NCBI GenBank assembly: GCA_017305815.1
Contig: JAFKJZ010000509.1
Coordinates: forward strand, 1-6,849
Length of the DNA: 6,849 bases
Source of the DNA: Hyphomicrobiales bacterium
GTDB taxonomy: Bacteria > Pseudomonadota > Alphaproteobacteria > Rhizobiales > Kaistiaceae
Reading direction: 5' to 3'
The notes below the pieces were generated by a model, which had not been told where the DNA came from, did not search any database, and saw only the letters and a program-made list of their open reading frames with translations. Both the position numbers and the translations under genes were made by a program. This document shows, one piece after another, positions 1-5,121 of the stretch. The number at the start of each line of letters is the position of its first letter. Positions within the stretch are counted from its first letter, which is position 1.

Positions 1-930
1 CTGGCCCGCCTCGTAGCAGCAGAGATCGGGAAGGGCGGCGCCGTCGGCGACGCCCTCTATGCCGGCGGGAAGCGCGCGCGCCCTGTCGCCAAGCAGGAGA
101 TAGGCGGCCGAGGTGCCGAGCGCGCTGACCAGCGTGCCGGCGACCGTGCCGCCCACGGCGGGAAGCACGACATGCGAATCGATCACCGCGACGGCCACGA
201 CGGCGTCGCCGCGGATGCCGGTCCGCTGCTGCCATTCCGGCGTCAACAGCCCGGCCGGAGTGCCGACCGGCAGCGGGGGCGACAGGCGGTCGGCAAGCCC
301 TGCCACGACATTGCTCGGGTAGCCACCGGCGGCCGAGAACTGGGCCTTGTAGGCCGCGAAATCGAGGCTGCGCGCTTCGAGGCCGGTCAGCTGCCAGACG
401 AGCCAGTCGCCGGCCTCGATGAAACGGTCGGCCTGCTGCCAGATCGCCGGTGCCTCGGCCTCGATCTGCGCCGCCTTGGCCAGCAGCCATTCGCCGGAGA
501 GCCGACCGCCGAAATTCTCCAGATAGGCGCCGCCGCGAACATTGAAGAGATCGGCATAGGGCTGCGCCGCCGCATGCTTCCAAAGCTTCACATAGGCGTG
601 CGGCTCGCTCGGATGCAGGACGGACAGCGCCGTGCCGTCGGCACGCGCCGGCAGCGGCGTGCTGGCGGTGAAGCCGATGCCGATGCCGGCAATGGCATGG
701 TCGCGGCCAATGGTCGAGAGGATGGCCTCCGCCGCCTCCAGATAGTCCGTGGCGTTCTGCAGCGCATAGGCAGGAGGCAGCGGCGTCCCGTCCGGCAGTG
801 CCGAGGTCATCACGCCGTGGCGGTAGGCATGGGTGTGGGTGGCTTCCTGGGCGCCCGTCGCCGCGTTGATCCGCACGCCGCGCGCCGATTCCGTTCCGAA
901 GTCCAGGCCCAGGAGATAAAGGTCAGCCAC
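1..930 (-). CDS. araB: Ribulokinase (FGGY carbohydrate kinase), N-terminal 310 residues, partial at left edge
   Basis: This is a cytoplasmic sugar kinase of the FGGY family, predicted to phosphorylate L-ribulose (or a related ribulose) with ATP in pentose catabolism. Reading leftward from GTG at 930-928, the frame is open for 310 codons to the window edge. The phosphate-binding motif GLDFGTESARG is at residues 8-18. Further ribulokinase-like blocks are GIGIGFTAS (82-90), HAYVKLWKH (111-119), GRLSGEWLLAKAA (143-155), and IEAGDW (171-176). D251 in IDSH is the likely catalytic base, LGTSAAYLL (271-279) is the ATP-site loop, and the fragment ends in EAGQ, matching the E. coli AraB segment FIGLEAGQ. 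Full-length AraB is roughly 540-570 residues, so a little under half is missing. The start is forced: an in-frame TGA lies only 3 bases upstream of the GTG, and its ribosome site is weak. Subfamily assignment is from remembered similarity; another ribulose-specific FGGY kinase is possible. Confidence 0.86.
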   Translation of the reverse strand, partial: MADLYLLGLDFGTESARGVRINAATGAQEATHTHAYRHGVMTSALPDGTPLPPAYALQNATDYLEAAEAILSTIGRDHAIAGIGIGFTASTPLPARADGTALSVLHPSEPHAYVKLWKHAAAQPYADLFNVRGGAYLENFGGRLSGEWLLAKAAQIEAEAPAIWQQADRFIEAGDWLVWQLTGLEARSLDFAAYKAQFSAAGGYPSNVVAGLADRLSPPLPVGTPAGLLTPEWQQRTGIRGDAVVAVAVIDSHVVLPAVGGTVAGTLVSALGTSAAYLLLGDRARALPAGIEGVADGAALPDLCCYEAGQ

Positions 931-994
931 GGTTCACCACGTCTCGTCGATGCGCGGCGGAGCCGCAGATCGGGACGGAGCGCCGATCGTGACG

Positions 995-1004
995 TCCTCC
1001 TCCC
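995..1004 (-). promoter_or_regulatory. Strong Shine-Dalgarno-like purine run far from any start
   Basis: On the minus strand this reads GGGAGGAGGA, the best anti-16S match in the kinase leader. It lies about 64 bases upstream of the kinase GTG, too far to serve it directly. No ATG, GTG or TTG sits at normal spacing after it. A frame beginning at a non-standard ATC would run 17 codons and stop 3 bases before the kinase GTG, which would suit a coupled leader peptide. That reading is speculative. Confidence 0.3.
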
Positions 1005-1013
1005 TAGGGACTC

Positions 1014-1042
1014 ATAAATGTCCAGACGTGAACATAAGTCAA
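1014..1042 (-). promoter_or_regulatory. Candidate sigma-70-type promoter of the ribulokinase gene
   Basis: Reading the minus strand, TTGACT (1042-1037) is a good -35 box. It is followed by 17 bases and then ATTTAT (1019-1014), a modest -10 with 3 of 6 consensus bases. Upstream of the -35 lies an AT-rich stretch (about 1046-1077) resembling an UP element. Transcription would begin near 1007, giving a leader of roughly 75 bases before the GTG at 930. This is a pattern match only; the weak -10 leaves room for an alternative promoter in the same AT-rich tract. Confidence 0.4.
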
Positions 1043-1053
1043 TTCAGTTATGT
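1032..1053. promoter_or_regulatory. Operator-like 22-bp imperfect palindrome over the kinase -35 box
   Basis: The arms ACATAA (1032-1037) and TTATGT (1048-1053) are perfect inverted copies around a central AATT. In all, 9 of 11 symmetric positions pair. The site covers the candidate -35 box of the ribulokinase promoter, which is where a repressor of sugar catabolism (LacI, GntR or similar family) would act. No regulator gene for it lies in the window, so the cognate protein is unknown. Confidence 0.42.
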
Positions 1054-1103
1054 ATATTTTTAGACCTATATAAATCCAGCTTCGCCATCGAACCTCGCTA
1101 TCG

Positions 1104-1117
1104 CCTTGATATCAAGG
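1104..1117. promoter_or_regulatory. Perfect 14-bp palindrome CCTTGATATCAAGG
   Basis: This is a perfect dyad of 14 bases in non-coding DNA. Its centre lies 68 bp from the centre of the palindrome at the kinase promoter, close to a whole or half number of helical turns. The two sites do not share an obvious sequence, so they may bind different proteins. An AAGGAGG overlapping its right side on the plus strand leads into no credible gene. It could equally be chance. Confidence 0.28.
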
Positions 1118-1226
1118 AGGTTTTCCCGCGCGTTCTGGTTGAGGGGACTGCGTGGATGTCGATCGCCGGCCGGACGACTTCCCAAGGCCTCGTCGACATG
1201 GCGAAGCGAGGCACTCCGGCAGCCGG

Positions 1227-1248
1227 GCCACGGCTTGACGGCTGTGGC
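1227..1248 (-). terminator. Hairpin downstream of the two-component operon, possible terminator
   Basis: The arms GCCACGGC (1227-1234) and GCTGTGGC (1241-1248) pair over 8 positions with one non-Watson-Crick pair and a 6-base loop. It lies about 100 bases past the response regulator stop. There is no T-run on either strand, so intrinsic termination is doubtful. Confidence 0.22.
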
Positions 1249-1296
1249 GGAAGAGGGAGGGGGATAGCGCCCGCTTCCGAGGCTGTCTGCGCCATT

Positions 1297-1329
1297 GGCT
1301 GACAGACCCTGTTCAGGCGGGGGGCGGGT
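1297..1329 (+). repeat. 33-base repeat element, copy 1 (downstream of the response regulator)
   Basis: This segment matches the reverse complement of 4528-4560 at 27 of 33 positions with no gaps. The shared core is TGACAG, one variable base, then CCCTGTTCAGG. Within it CTGACAG (1299-1305) can pair with CTGTTCAG (1309-1316), leaving a 3-base loop and one bulged base. It begins about 20 bases beyond the response regulator stop. It points inward toward the operon, as does the other copy, so the pair forms inverted repeats around the operon. Confidence 0.55.
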
Positions 1330-1349
1330 TTCGCGAAAGCATTTGGCCG

Positions 1350-2018
1350 TCAGCACAGCCGGCGTCGAACCGCCTCGCGCGTTGCTTCCGCCCGCGTGGA
1401 AATGCTCAGCTTCTGGTAGATCACCTTGACGTAGCCCGCGACGGTCTGCGGCCTCAGCCCCATCCGCTCCGCCGTCTCGGCAACCGTCAGGCCCCGCGCC
1501 AGGAGAGTCAGTGTTTCGGTCTCGCGGGGGGTGAGGCCCGCCTCGTCGCCGCTCTTGGAAGGCGGCGCGCGGAAATGGGCGAGCAGGCGATGGGCGACCG
1601 ATGGCGAAAGCGAAGGCTCGCCCCGATCGATCCGGCGCAGGATGCCAATCAGGAGGTCCGCCTCCTCGTCCTTCAGCACATAACCGCGCGCGCCGGCGGC
1701 GATGGCCTCGAAGATATGCGCGTCGTCGTCGTAGATGGTAGCGATCACCGGCATGACATCAGGCCAAGCTTCCACCAGCTTTCGCACCAGGTCGATGCCG
1801 GAGCCGTCCGGCAAGCCAAGATCGATCAGCGCCAGATCGAATCCCGGCACGCCGGAGCCCTGCCGTTCCGCGAGCCATGCCAGGGCTTCGGCCCGGCGAG
1901 CGAAAGCAACCACGCCGATTCCCGGAAAGGCGGCCGTCAACACGCCAAGCAGCCAGTCGCGGCTTCGCGGCTGGTCCTCGACCAGCAGGCACAATCTTGC
2001 CGTGGTTGTTTCCATCAT
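1350..2018 (-). CDS. NarL/LuxR-family DNA-binding response regulator
   Basis: This is the output half of a two-component system: a phosphorylation-controlled transcription factor in the cytoplasm. Counting from the ATG at 2018 it has 222 residues, normal for the family. The receiver domain spans about residues 7-125. Its acidic pair is E14-D15, the phosphoacceptor is D66 in LIDLGLPDGSG, the switch threonine is T94 in VIATIYDDD, and the conserved lysine is K116 in YVLKDE. The LuxR-type HTH spans about 160-219, opening with GLTPRETETLTLLARG and with recognition helix region TVAGYVKVIYQKL (192-204). Its ATG overlaps the kinase stop as ATGA, so translation is probably coupled. A TTG three codons upstream (2027) and a second ATG at 2015 are alternative starts. 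All key receiver residues are present, so it should be phosphorylatable. Its targets are unknown; the divergent envelope genes and its own operon are natural candidates. Confidence 0.93.
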   Translation of the reverse strand: MMETTTARLCLLVEDQPRSRDWLLGVLTAAFPGIGVVAFARRAEALAWLAERQGSGVPGFDLALIDLGLPDGSGIDLVRKLVEAWPDVMPVIATIYDDDAHIFEAIAAGARGYVLKDEEADLLIGILRRIDRGEPSLSPSVAHRLLAHFRAPPSKSGDEAGLTPRETETLTLLARGLTVAETAERMGLRPQTVAGYVKVIYQKLSISTRAEATREAVRRRLC

Positions 2019-4237
2019 GTCGGCCAAGGTAGATCGCCCCGTGGCTCTGTCACCCCCTGTTTAGAGGTTGACGAAGCGGCTGCGAGACCGAGTGGCATCG
2101 AAAGGCTGATTTCGGTTCCCCCCGGGCCGGACCGGATATCGATCTGCCCGCCGACGTCGATCAGGCGCCGCTTCAGATTGCGCAGGCCGAAGCCCTGGGT
2201 TTCACCGGCAAGCGCGGCTTCCGGCATGCCGTCGCCATCGTCGCGGACCACGGCGTCGAGCCGGTCGACACCGGCCGAGATCCGAACCTGCAGCGTCGTG
2301 GCCCGGGCATGGCGGATAACATTGCTGACCACCTCGCGGAAGGCGGAGGTGATCGCCTTGTTCCGGCGATAGTCCAGCAGGCATTCTTCGTCTGGCTCTT
2401 CGGAAAGCGGCCAGTCGAGGCGGATATCGGTCGCTTCCAGCCGCCGTGCGGTTTCGTGGCGGACCTCGCTGAGCAGCCGCTCCAGCGAGACCTGCTCGCC
2501 GGTCATGCCGCTGACGATGGCGCGGATATCCGACATGGCCGCCTGCAGGGTCGGTCGCAGGCGCTGGTCGGCCATGTGCAGTCCGGTCAGGAGACGCGCT
2601 CCGACATCGTCGTGCAGGTCGCGCGCAATCCGGGTTCGTTCCTCGCGCACGCCCTGGTCATAGGCCCGGCGGGCGGCGATCATTTCCTCGACCAGGCGAT
2701 GGAGCGCCTTGGCCATTTCCAGGTCGTTGCTGTCGAAAAGCCGGCTGCCCTTGCCGGCGTAGCCAAGCGCCAGCGCTTCGCCGCCCAGCGGGGAGGGGAT
2801 TGCGAGGATGCGGCCGTCATCGCGGATCTCCGCGACGTCGGCCCTGGCGCCGGAGATCTCGAGCGGATCGAACTGCGCTGCCAGCGCATCGCGCCAATGC
2901 GCTGCCTGCTCGGACGGCCGGATGGCGAAAGCGACCTGATTGGCGCCGCGGATCAGACGCATGTTGTCCCGGTCGCGCCGACGTTCCGCCAGCCGCATCA
3001 GGCGCCCGCGTACCGGCATCCAGGCGAGCGCGACGAGCAGGACGGCGATCGAGAGCGTCCATTGCTCGCCGGCCCAATAGACCAGCGCCATGTCGGCGAC
3101 AAGGATCAAGAGCAGCACGATGACGGCGCGGACGACATGGACCGTCCAGTTGCCGAGATCGAACATGCGATAGCGCGTGATGGCGACGGCGAGCGCGAAA
3201 TAGAACAGCAGGAACGCGGTCATGGCGATGGCGTCGCCGAGCAGGGGCGGCGACCCCATCAGGAGCGGTATGAAATTGACGGCCGTGAACAGCCCCGCGC
3301 TGAGGACCAGCGCCGTGCCGATCCAGGCGACCGATGCGCGATGGACCGGGTCCCTGCGGGATATCCACGCCTGTATCAGGACGAGCACGAAGGTCAGGAC
3401 AACAAGGGCGACCATCGCGATCAGCTGCGTCCCGAACACATCTGTCCACGCATCGTAGAGGCCCGCGACGCCCAGCCCGCCCATCAGCAGCGCCAGACCC
3501 GCAATGGCGATCCGGGGCACGATCGGAAGCGGATAGACACCGAAGATCGAGACCAGGGCCCAGCTGAAGACCAGTGCCGAGATATGATTGACCTGCAGCA
3601 GGTACTCCATCCCCCAGCCGGGCGTGGCAATACTGCTCTCGACGGTGAGGGCGATGGTGAGCGAAGCCGCCCAGAGGGACGCGCCGCTGATCGCAAACAG
3701 CTGTGCCGTCAGTTCGCGCGGGCGCAACACCAGCACCCACAGGCCGATGATCAGGGAGAGAAAGCCGACGCCGAGCGCGATCCAGGAATCGAGCTGGAGG
3801 TGAAAGCCGCGGGACGGAACCGTGAAAACCGGCAGCACGCGCCCATCCGGCAATTGCAGCGTGACGCCAGCTTCGCGCAGTAGCGCCGAGGTCTGGTCAC
3901 GCCGCGCGAACATGGCGGTATTCTCGGCCGGCGTTCCGCGCGGTTCCAATTCGCCGATCAGTTCGCGGAGCGGCAGTTCCAGCCGGATCTGACCGGCTTG
4001 ATCGACAAAGCGGGCGGTCCCTTCGCGCATCCCTGCTGCGAGGCCGTCAACCACCACGCGGCCGCCCTGTCCATGGCGTGCCTGGACGTTGGCGCTCGGC
4101 AGAATGCCGACCAGGCCGCCGAAAAACGCGGTTATCAGCAGGCTCGCTACTGCGAGCAGAGAAAAGATCGTCGTCGGGCGGTGCCGAATGACCGCCCGCA
4201 ACTCCGAACCGATTGGCATCGACAGGCCCAGCCCCAT
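2015..4237 (-). CDS. Polytopic membrane sensor histidine kinase (HisKA_3 / NarL-partner type)
   Basis: This is the membrane sensor that autophosphorylates on histidine and passes phosphate to the adjacent regulator. It has 740 residues from the ATG at 4237. Topology inferred by eye: TM1 about 23-46, an extracytoplasmic loop of about 100 residues (47-150), then eight or nine further hydrophobic segments from 151 to about 409. A cytoplasmic linker follows, possibly a degenerate GAF-like domain, at about 430-515. The dimerisation motif EERTRIARDLHDDVGARL carries H542. The HATPase domain has an N-box FREVVSN (N639), G1 DDGDG (666-670), and G2 GFGLRNL (682-688), so it looks active. One TM, a loop, many TMs and then HisKA_3 resembles Bacillus ComP in order and size. 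GAGGA at 4250-4246 sits 8 bases before the ATG; GTG at 4240 is an alternative start. The ligand is unknown. Confidence 0.92.
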   Translation of the reverse strand: MGLGLSMPIGSELRAVIRHRPTTIFSLLAVASLLITAFFGGLVGILPSANVQARHGQGGRVVVDGLAAGMREGTARFVDQAGQIRLELPLRELIGELEPRGTPAENTAMFARRDQTSALLREAGVTLQLPDGRVLPVFTVPSRGFHLQLDSWIALGVGFLSLIIGLWVLVLRPRELTAQLFAISGASLWAASLTIALTVESSIATPGWGMEYLLQVNHISALVFSWALVSIFGVYPLPIVPRIAIAGLALLMGGLGVAGLYDAWTDVFGTQLIAMVALVVLTFVLVLIQAWISRRDPVHRASVAWIGTALVLSAGLFTAVNFIPLLMGSPPLLGDAIAMTAFLLFYFALAVAITRYRMFDLGNWTVHVVRAVIVLLLILVADMALVYWAGEQWTLSIAVLLVALAWMPVRGRLMRLAERRRDRDNMRLIRGANQVAFAIRPSEQAAHWRDALAAQFDPLEISGARADVAEIRDDGRILAIPSPLGGEALALGYAGKGSRLFDSNDLEMAKALHRLVEEMIAARRAYDQGVREERTRIARDLHDDVGARLLTGLHMADQRLRPTLQAAMSDIRAIVSGMTGEQVSLERLLSEVRHETARRLEATDIRLDWPLSEEPDEECLLDYRRNKAITSAFREVVSNVIRHARATTLQVRISAGVDRLDAVVRDDGDGMPEAALAGETQGFGLRNLKRRLIDVGGQIDIRSGPGGTEISLSMPLGLAAASSTSKQGVTEPRGDLPWPT

Positions 4238-4248
4238 CACGCGCTTCC

Positions 4249-4273
4249 TCGGGCGAAGGATGCATCCGCCCGA
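4249..4273 (-). promoter_or_regulatory. Hairpin whose foot overlaps the kinase ribosome-binding site
   Basis: TCGGGCG (4249-4255) and CGCCCGA (4267-4273) are perfect 7-bp arms. The interior contains the palindrome GGATGCATCC (4258-4267), so an alternative stem with a bulge is possible. On the minus-strand transcript the 3' arm ends in CCCGA, whose last two bases are the first two of the kinase Shine-Dalgarno sequence GAGGA (4250-4246). Folding could therefore hinder ribosome access. Regulation through it is inference. Confidence 0.38.
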
Positions 4274-4300
4274 TAGCGCGCTGTTCGATCAATGTGGTTT

Positions 4301-4316
4301 CGTCAGAACACTGACG
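4301..4316. other. Perfect 6-bp stem, 4-base loop hairpin
   Basis: CGTCAG (4301-4306) pairs perfectly with CTGACG (4311-4316) around the loop AACA. It sits about 60 bases upstream of the kinase start. There is no T-run after it on either strand, so termination is unlikely. Confidence 0.35.
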
Positions 4317-4355
4317 GAAGAAGGCAGATGTAGAGACATGCACCAGCGGCGATGC

Positions 4356-4380
4356 TAGCGGATGGCTCTTCATTCCGCTA
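4356..4380. other. Hairpin with 7-bp perfect arms
   Basis: TAGCGGA (4356-4362) and TCCGCTA (4374-4380) are perfect inverted copies. With one bulged base the stem can be lengthened by ATG/CAT, leaving a 6-base loop. It lies between the other stems of the divergent region. Confidence 0.35.
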
Positions 4381-4399
4381 CGTCCGGCTGAGGTGGTCT

Positions 4400-4454
4400 C
4401 CTTCATCGGGGGCGGTCCTGCGCGCCCGCGAGAGGGAGCCCCGGGCGATGAAGG
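4400..4454. other. Long two-part stem, candidate structured RNA
   Basis: The outer arms CCTTCATCG (4400-4408) and CGATGAAGG (4446-4454) match perfectly over 9 bp. They are followed directly by inner arms GGGGC (4409-4413) and GCCCC (4438-4442), with a 3-base GGG bulge. That gives 14 paired positions and a 24-base GC-rich apical region. No T-run follows on either strand. It lies in a divergent promoter region, so a leader element or small RNA is more likely than a terminator. Confidence 0.42.
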
Positions 4455-4527
4455 GTCTATCGCGGCCGAAGCCCTGAGCGAGGCCGGATCGGTCCGAACG
4501 GGACGTGGATTCGACCGCCAAATTGTG

Positions 4528-4560
4528 ACCCGCCATCCCCCTGAACAGGGGCTGTCAAGC
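4528..4560 (-). repeat. 33-base repeat element, copy 2 (upstream of the kinase operon)
   Basis: The reverse complement of this segment matches 1297-1329 at 27 of 33 positions without gaps. Here the core extends to the perfect hairpin CCCCTG-AA-CAGGGG (4539-4552). On the minus strand it contains TTGACAG followed by CCCCTGTTCAGG. It is about 290 bases upstream of the kinase start and about 120 bases upstream of the first exported-protein gene, so it could act on either. Confidence 0.55.
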
Positions 4561-4677
4561 AACGCGGTCCCATGCACGGTGATGCCCTGGCTGACCTGCC
4601 GGCTCTAGAACGCAGCGCCCCAGGGGATGGGAAGGCCGCGTGTAGCCGCGCAGCATCCAAACGGGGGTCTACAAAGA

Positions 4678-5034
4678 ATGCCTTGCAACCTGAATCCATT
4701 GGTTCGTTCCGCTGCGGCGCTTGCCCTGCTTGCGGCGTCTGTCGGCATGGCGTCGGCATGCAACCGTGGCCGAGACGCCTGCTCCTTCATCCTGTCGAAC
4801 CAGACGAGCTACACGCTCCATTCGTTCTGGGCGTCGCCGACGCGCGTGAAGAAATGGGAAGACGATATACTCGGTCGCCAGACGCTCAGCGCCGGCAGCG
4901 AGGCGAATGTCAATCTTTCGGATCGTCGCCGGGACTGCATCTATGATTTCAAGTTTCGTTTCGCCGACGGCGACGAGGTGACGCGTGAGCGGATCAATAT
5001 CTGCGAACTCGGTCGCTACACGCTCAACGACTGA
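4678..5034 (+). CDS. Small secreted four-cysteine protein, function unknown
   Basis: This 118-residue protein has a clear Sec signal: a basic start, a hydrophobic core at about 11-23, and a likely cleavage at ASA|C (27/28). The mature 91 residues hold four cysteines (C28, C35, C87, C109), enough for two disulfide bonds in the periplasm. Recognisable blocks are FILSNQTSYTLHSFWASP (37-54), WEDDILG (60-66), DCIYDFKFRFADGDE (86-100) and NICELGRYT (107-115). I recall this pattern from uncharacterised alphaproteobacterial secreted proteins; no function is known to me. ATG at 4678 is chosen because the signal peptide begins there; an upstream ATG at 4627 would bury the signal behind 17 residues and has no proper ribosome spacing. 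A lipobox reading around ASAC is poor. It is the first gene of a likely four-gene plus-strand cluster. Confidence 0.78.
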   Translation: MPCNLNPLVRSAAALALLAASVGMASACNRGRDACSFILSNQTSYTLHSFWASPTRVKKWEDDILGRQTLSAGSEANVNLSDRRRDCIYDFKFRFADGDEVTRERINICELGRYTLND

Positions 5035-5043
5035 CCCCGAGGG

Positions 5044-5107
5044 GATGCTTGCCGAGCGGCCCGGCTCTGCCGGACCCCGGCTTTCGTCTTGTTGGCCGGC
5101 AAGCATC
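5044..5107 (+). promoter_or_regulatory. 11-bp intercistronic stem enclosing a second hairpin
   Basis: GATGCTTGCCG (5044-5054) and CGGCAAGCATC (5097-5107) are perfect 11-bp arms. Inside lies CCGGC-TCT-GCCGG (5061-5073). The structure begins 9 bases after the upstream stop and ends 14 bases before the next ATG. No T-run follows it. It could set differential expression between the two genes through mRNA stability or partial termination. The downstream gene has no clear Shine-Dalgarno sequence, so the stem may also influence its translation. Confidence 0.42.
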
Positions 5108-5121
5108 GGCGTGCACGTCCC

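Larger units (their letters stand above)
931..1349. other. Non-coding region between ribulokinase and response regulator
   Basis: I see no convincing gene here. Bases 1031-1077 are strikingly AT-rich against a GC-rich background and carry the likely kinase promoter and an operator-like palindrome. A second palindrome lies at 1104-1117. Bases 1130-1226 show nothing I can name. A hairpin at 1227-1248 and the repeat element at 1297-1329 lie just past the response regulator stop and may help end that transcript. A further short palindrome, TTTCGCGAAA, is at 1329-1338. Open frames of 94 codons (plus) and 96 codons (minus) cross this region but lack ribosome sites and recognisable protein character. 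Confidence 0.6.
4238..4677. other. Divergent, hairpin-rich intergenic region
   Basis: This stretch lies between the start of the kinase operon (minus) and the start of the exported-protein cluster (plus), so it must hold both promoters. No gene is credible here. Inverted repeats follow one another at 4249-4273, 4301-4316, 4356-4380, 4400-4454, 4463-4486 and 4539-4552. Since no gene ends in this region, they are not ordinary terminators. A structured leader of the kinase transcript or an independent small RNA would fit. A weak -10-like CACAAT lies on the minus strand at 4527-4522, with the CCTGTTCAGG core about where a -35 would be. No clear promoter for the plus-strand genes was recognised, and 4561-4677 shows nothing else I can name. 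Confidence 0.5.

Noticed and set aside
172..1017. Plus-strand open frame of 281 codons
   Set aside because: It lies antisense to the ribulokinase, whose motifs are unmistakable on the minus strand. The predicted product is arginine-rich and without domains.
1018..1302. Plus-strand 94-codon and minus-strand 96-codon frames in the gap (1018-1302 and 1066-1356)
   Set aside because: There is no ribosome site before either start and no protein-like pattern, and they overlap promoter and repeat elements.
1297..1338. LexA-type SOS box around CCTGTTCAGG
   Set aside because: The alphaproteobacterial form needs GTTC repeated at 7-base spacing and the E. coli form CTG-N10-CAG; neither is met.
2309..3883. 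Plus-strand open frame of 524 codons antisense to the kinase
   Set aside because: Its product is rich in D, R, Q and H with no hydrophobic core. The opposite strand carries clear TM segments and kinase motifs. Long antisense frames are common in GC-rich genes.
4500..4545. tRNA-like segment with GGATTCGACC
   Set aside because: The T-arm stem does not pair and no acceptor or anticodon arm could be built around it.
1297..4560. Transposon carrying the two-component genes
   Set aside because: Not accepted as a mobile element call: no transposase, no target duplication next to the repeats, and the repeats are imperfect. The repeats themselves are kept as a finding.
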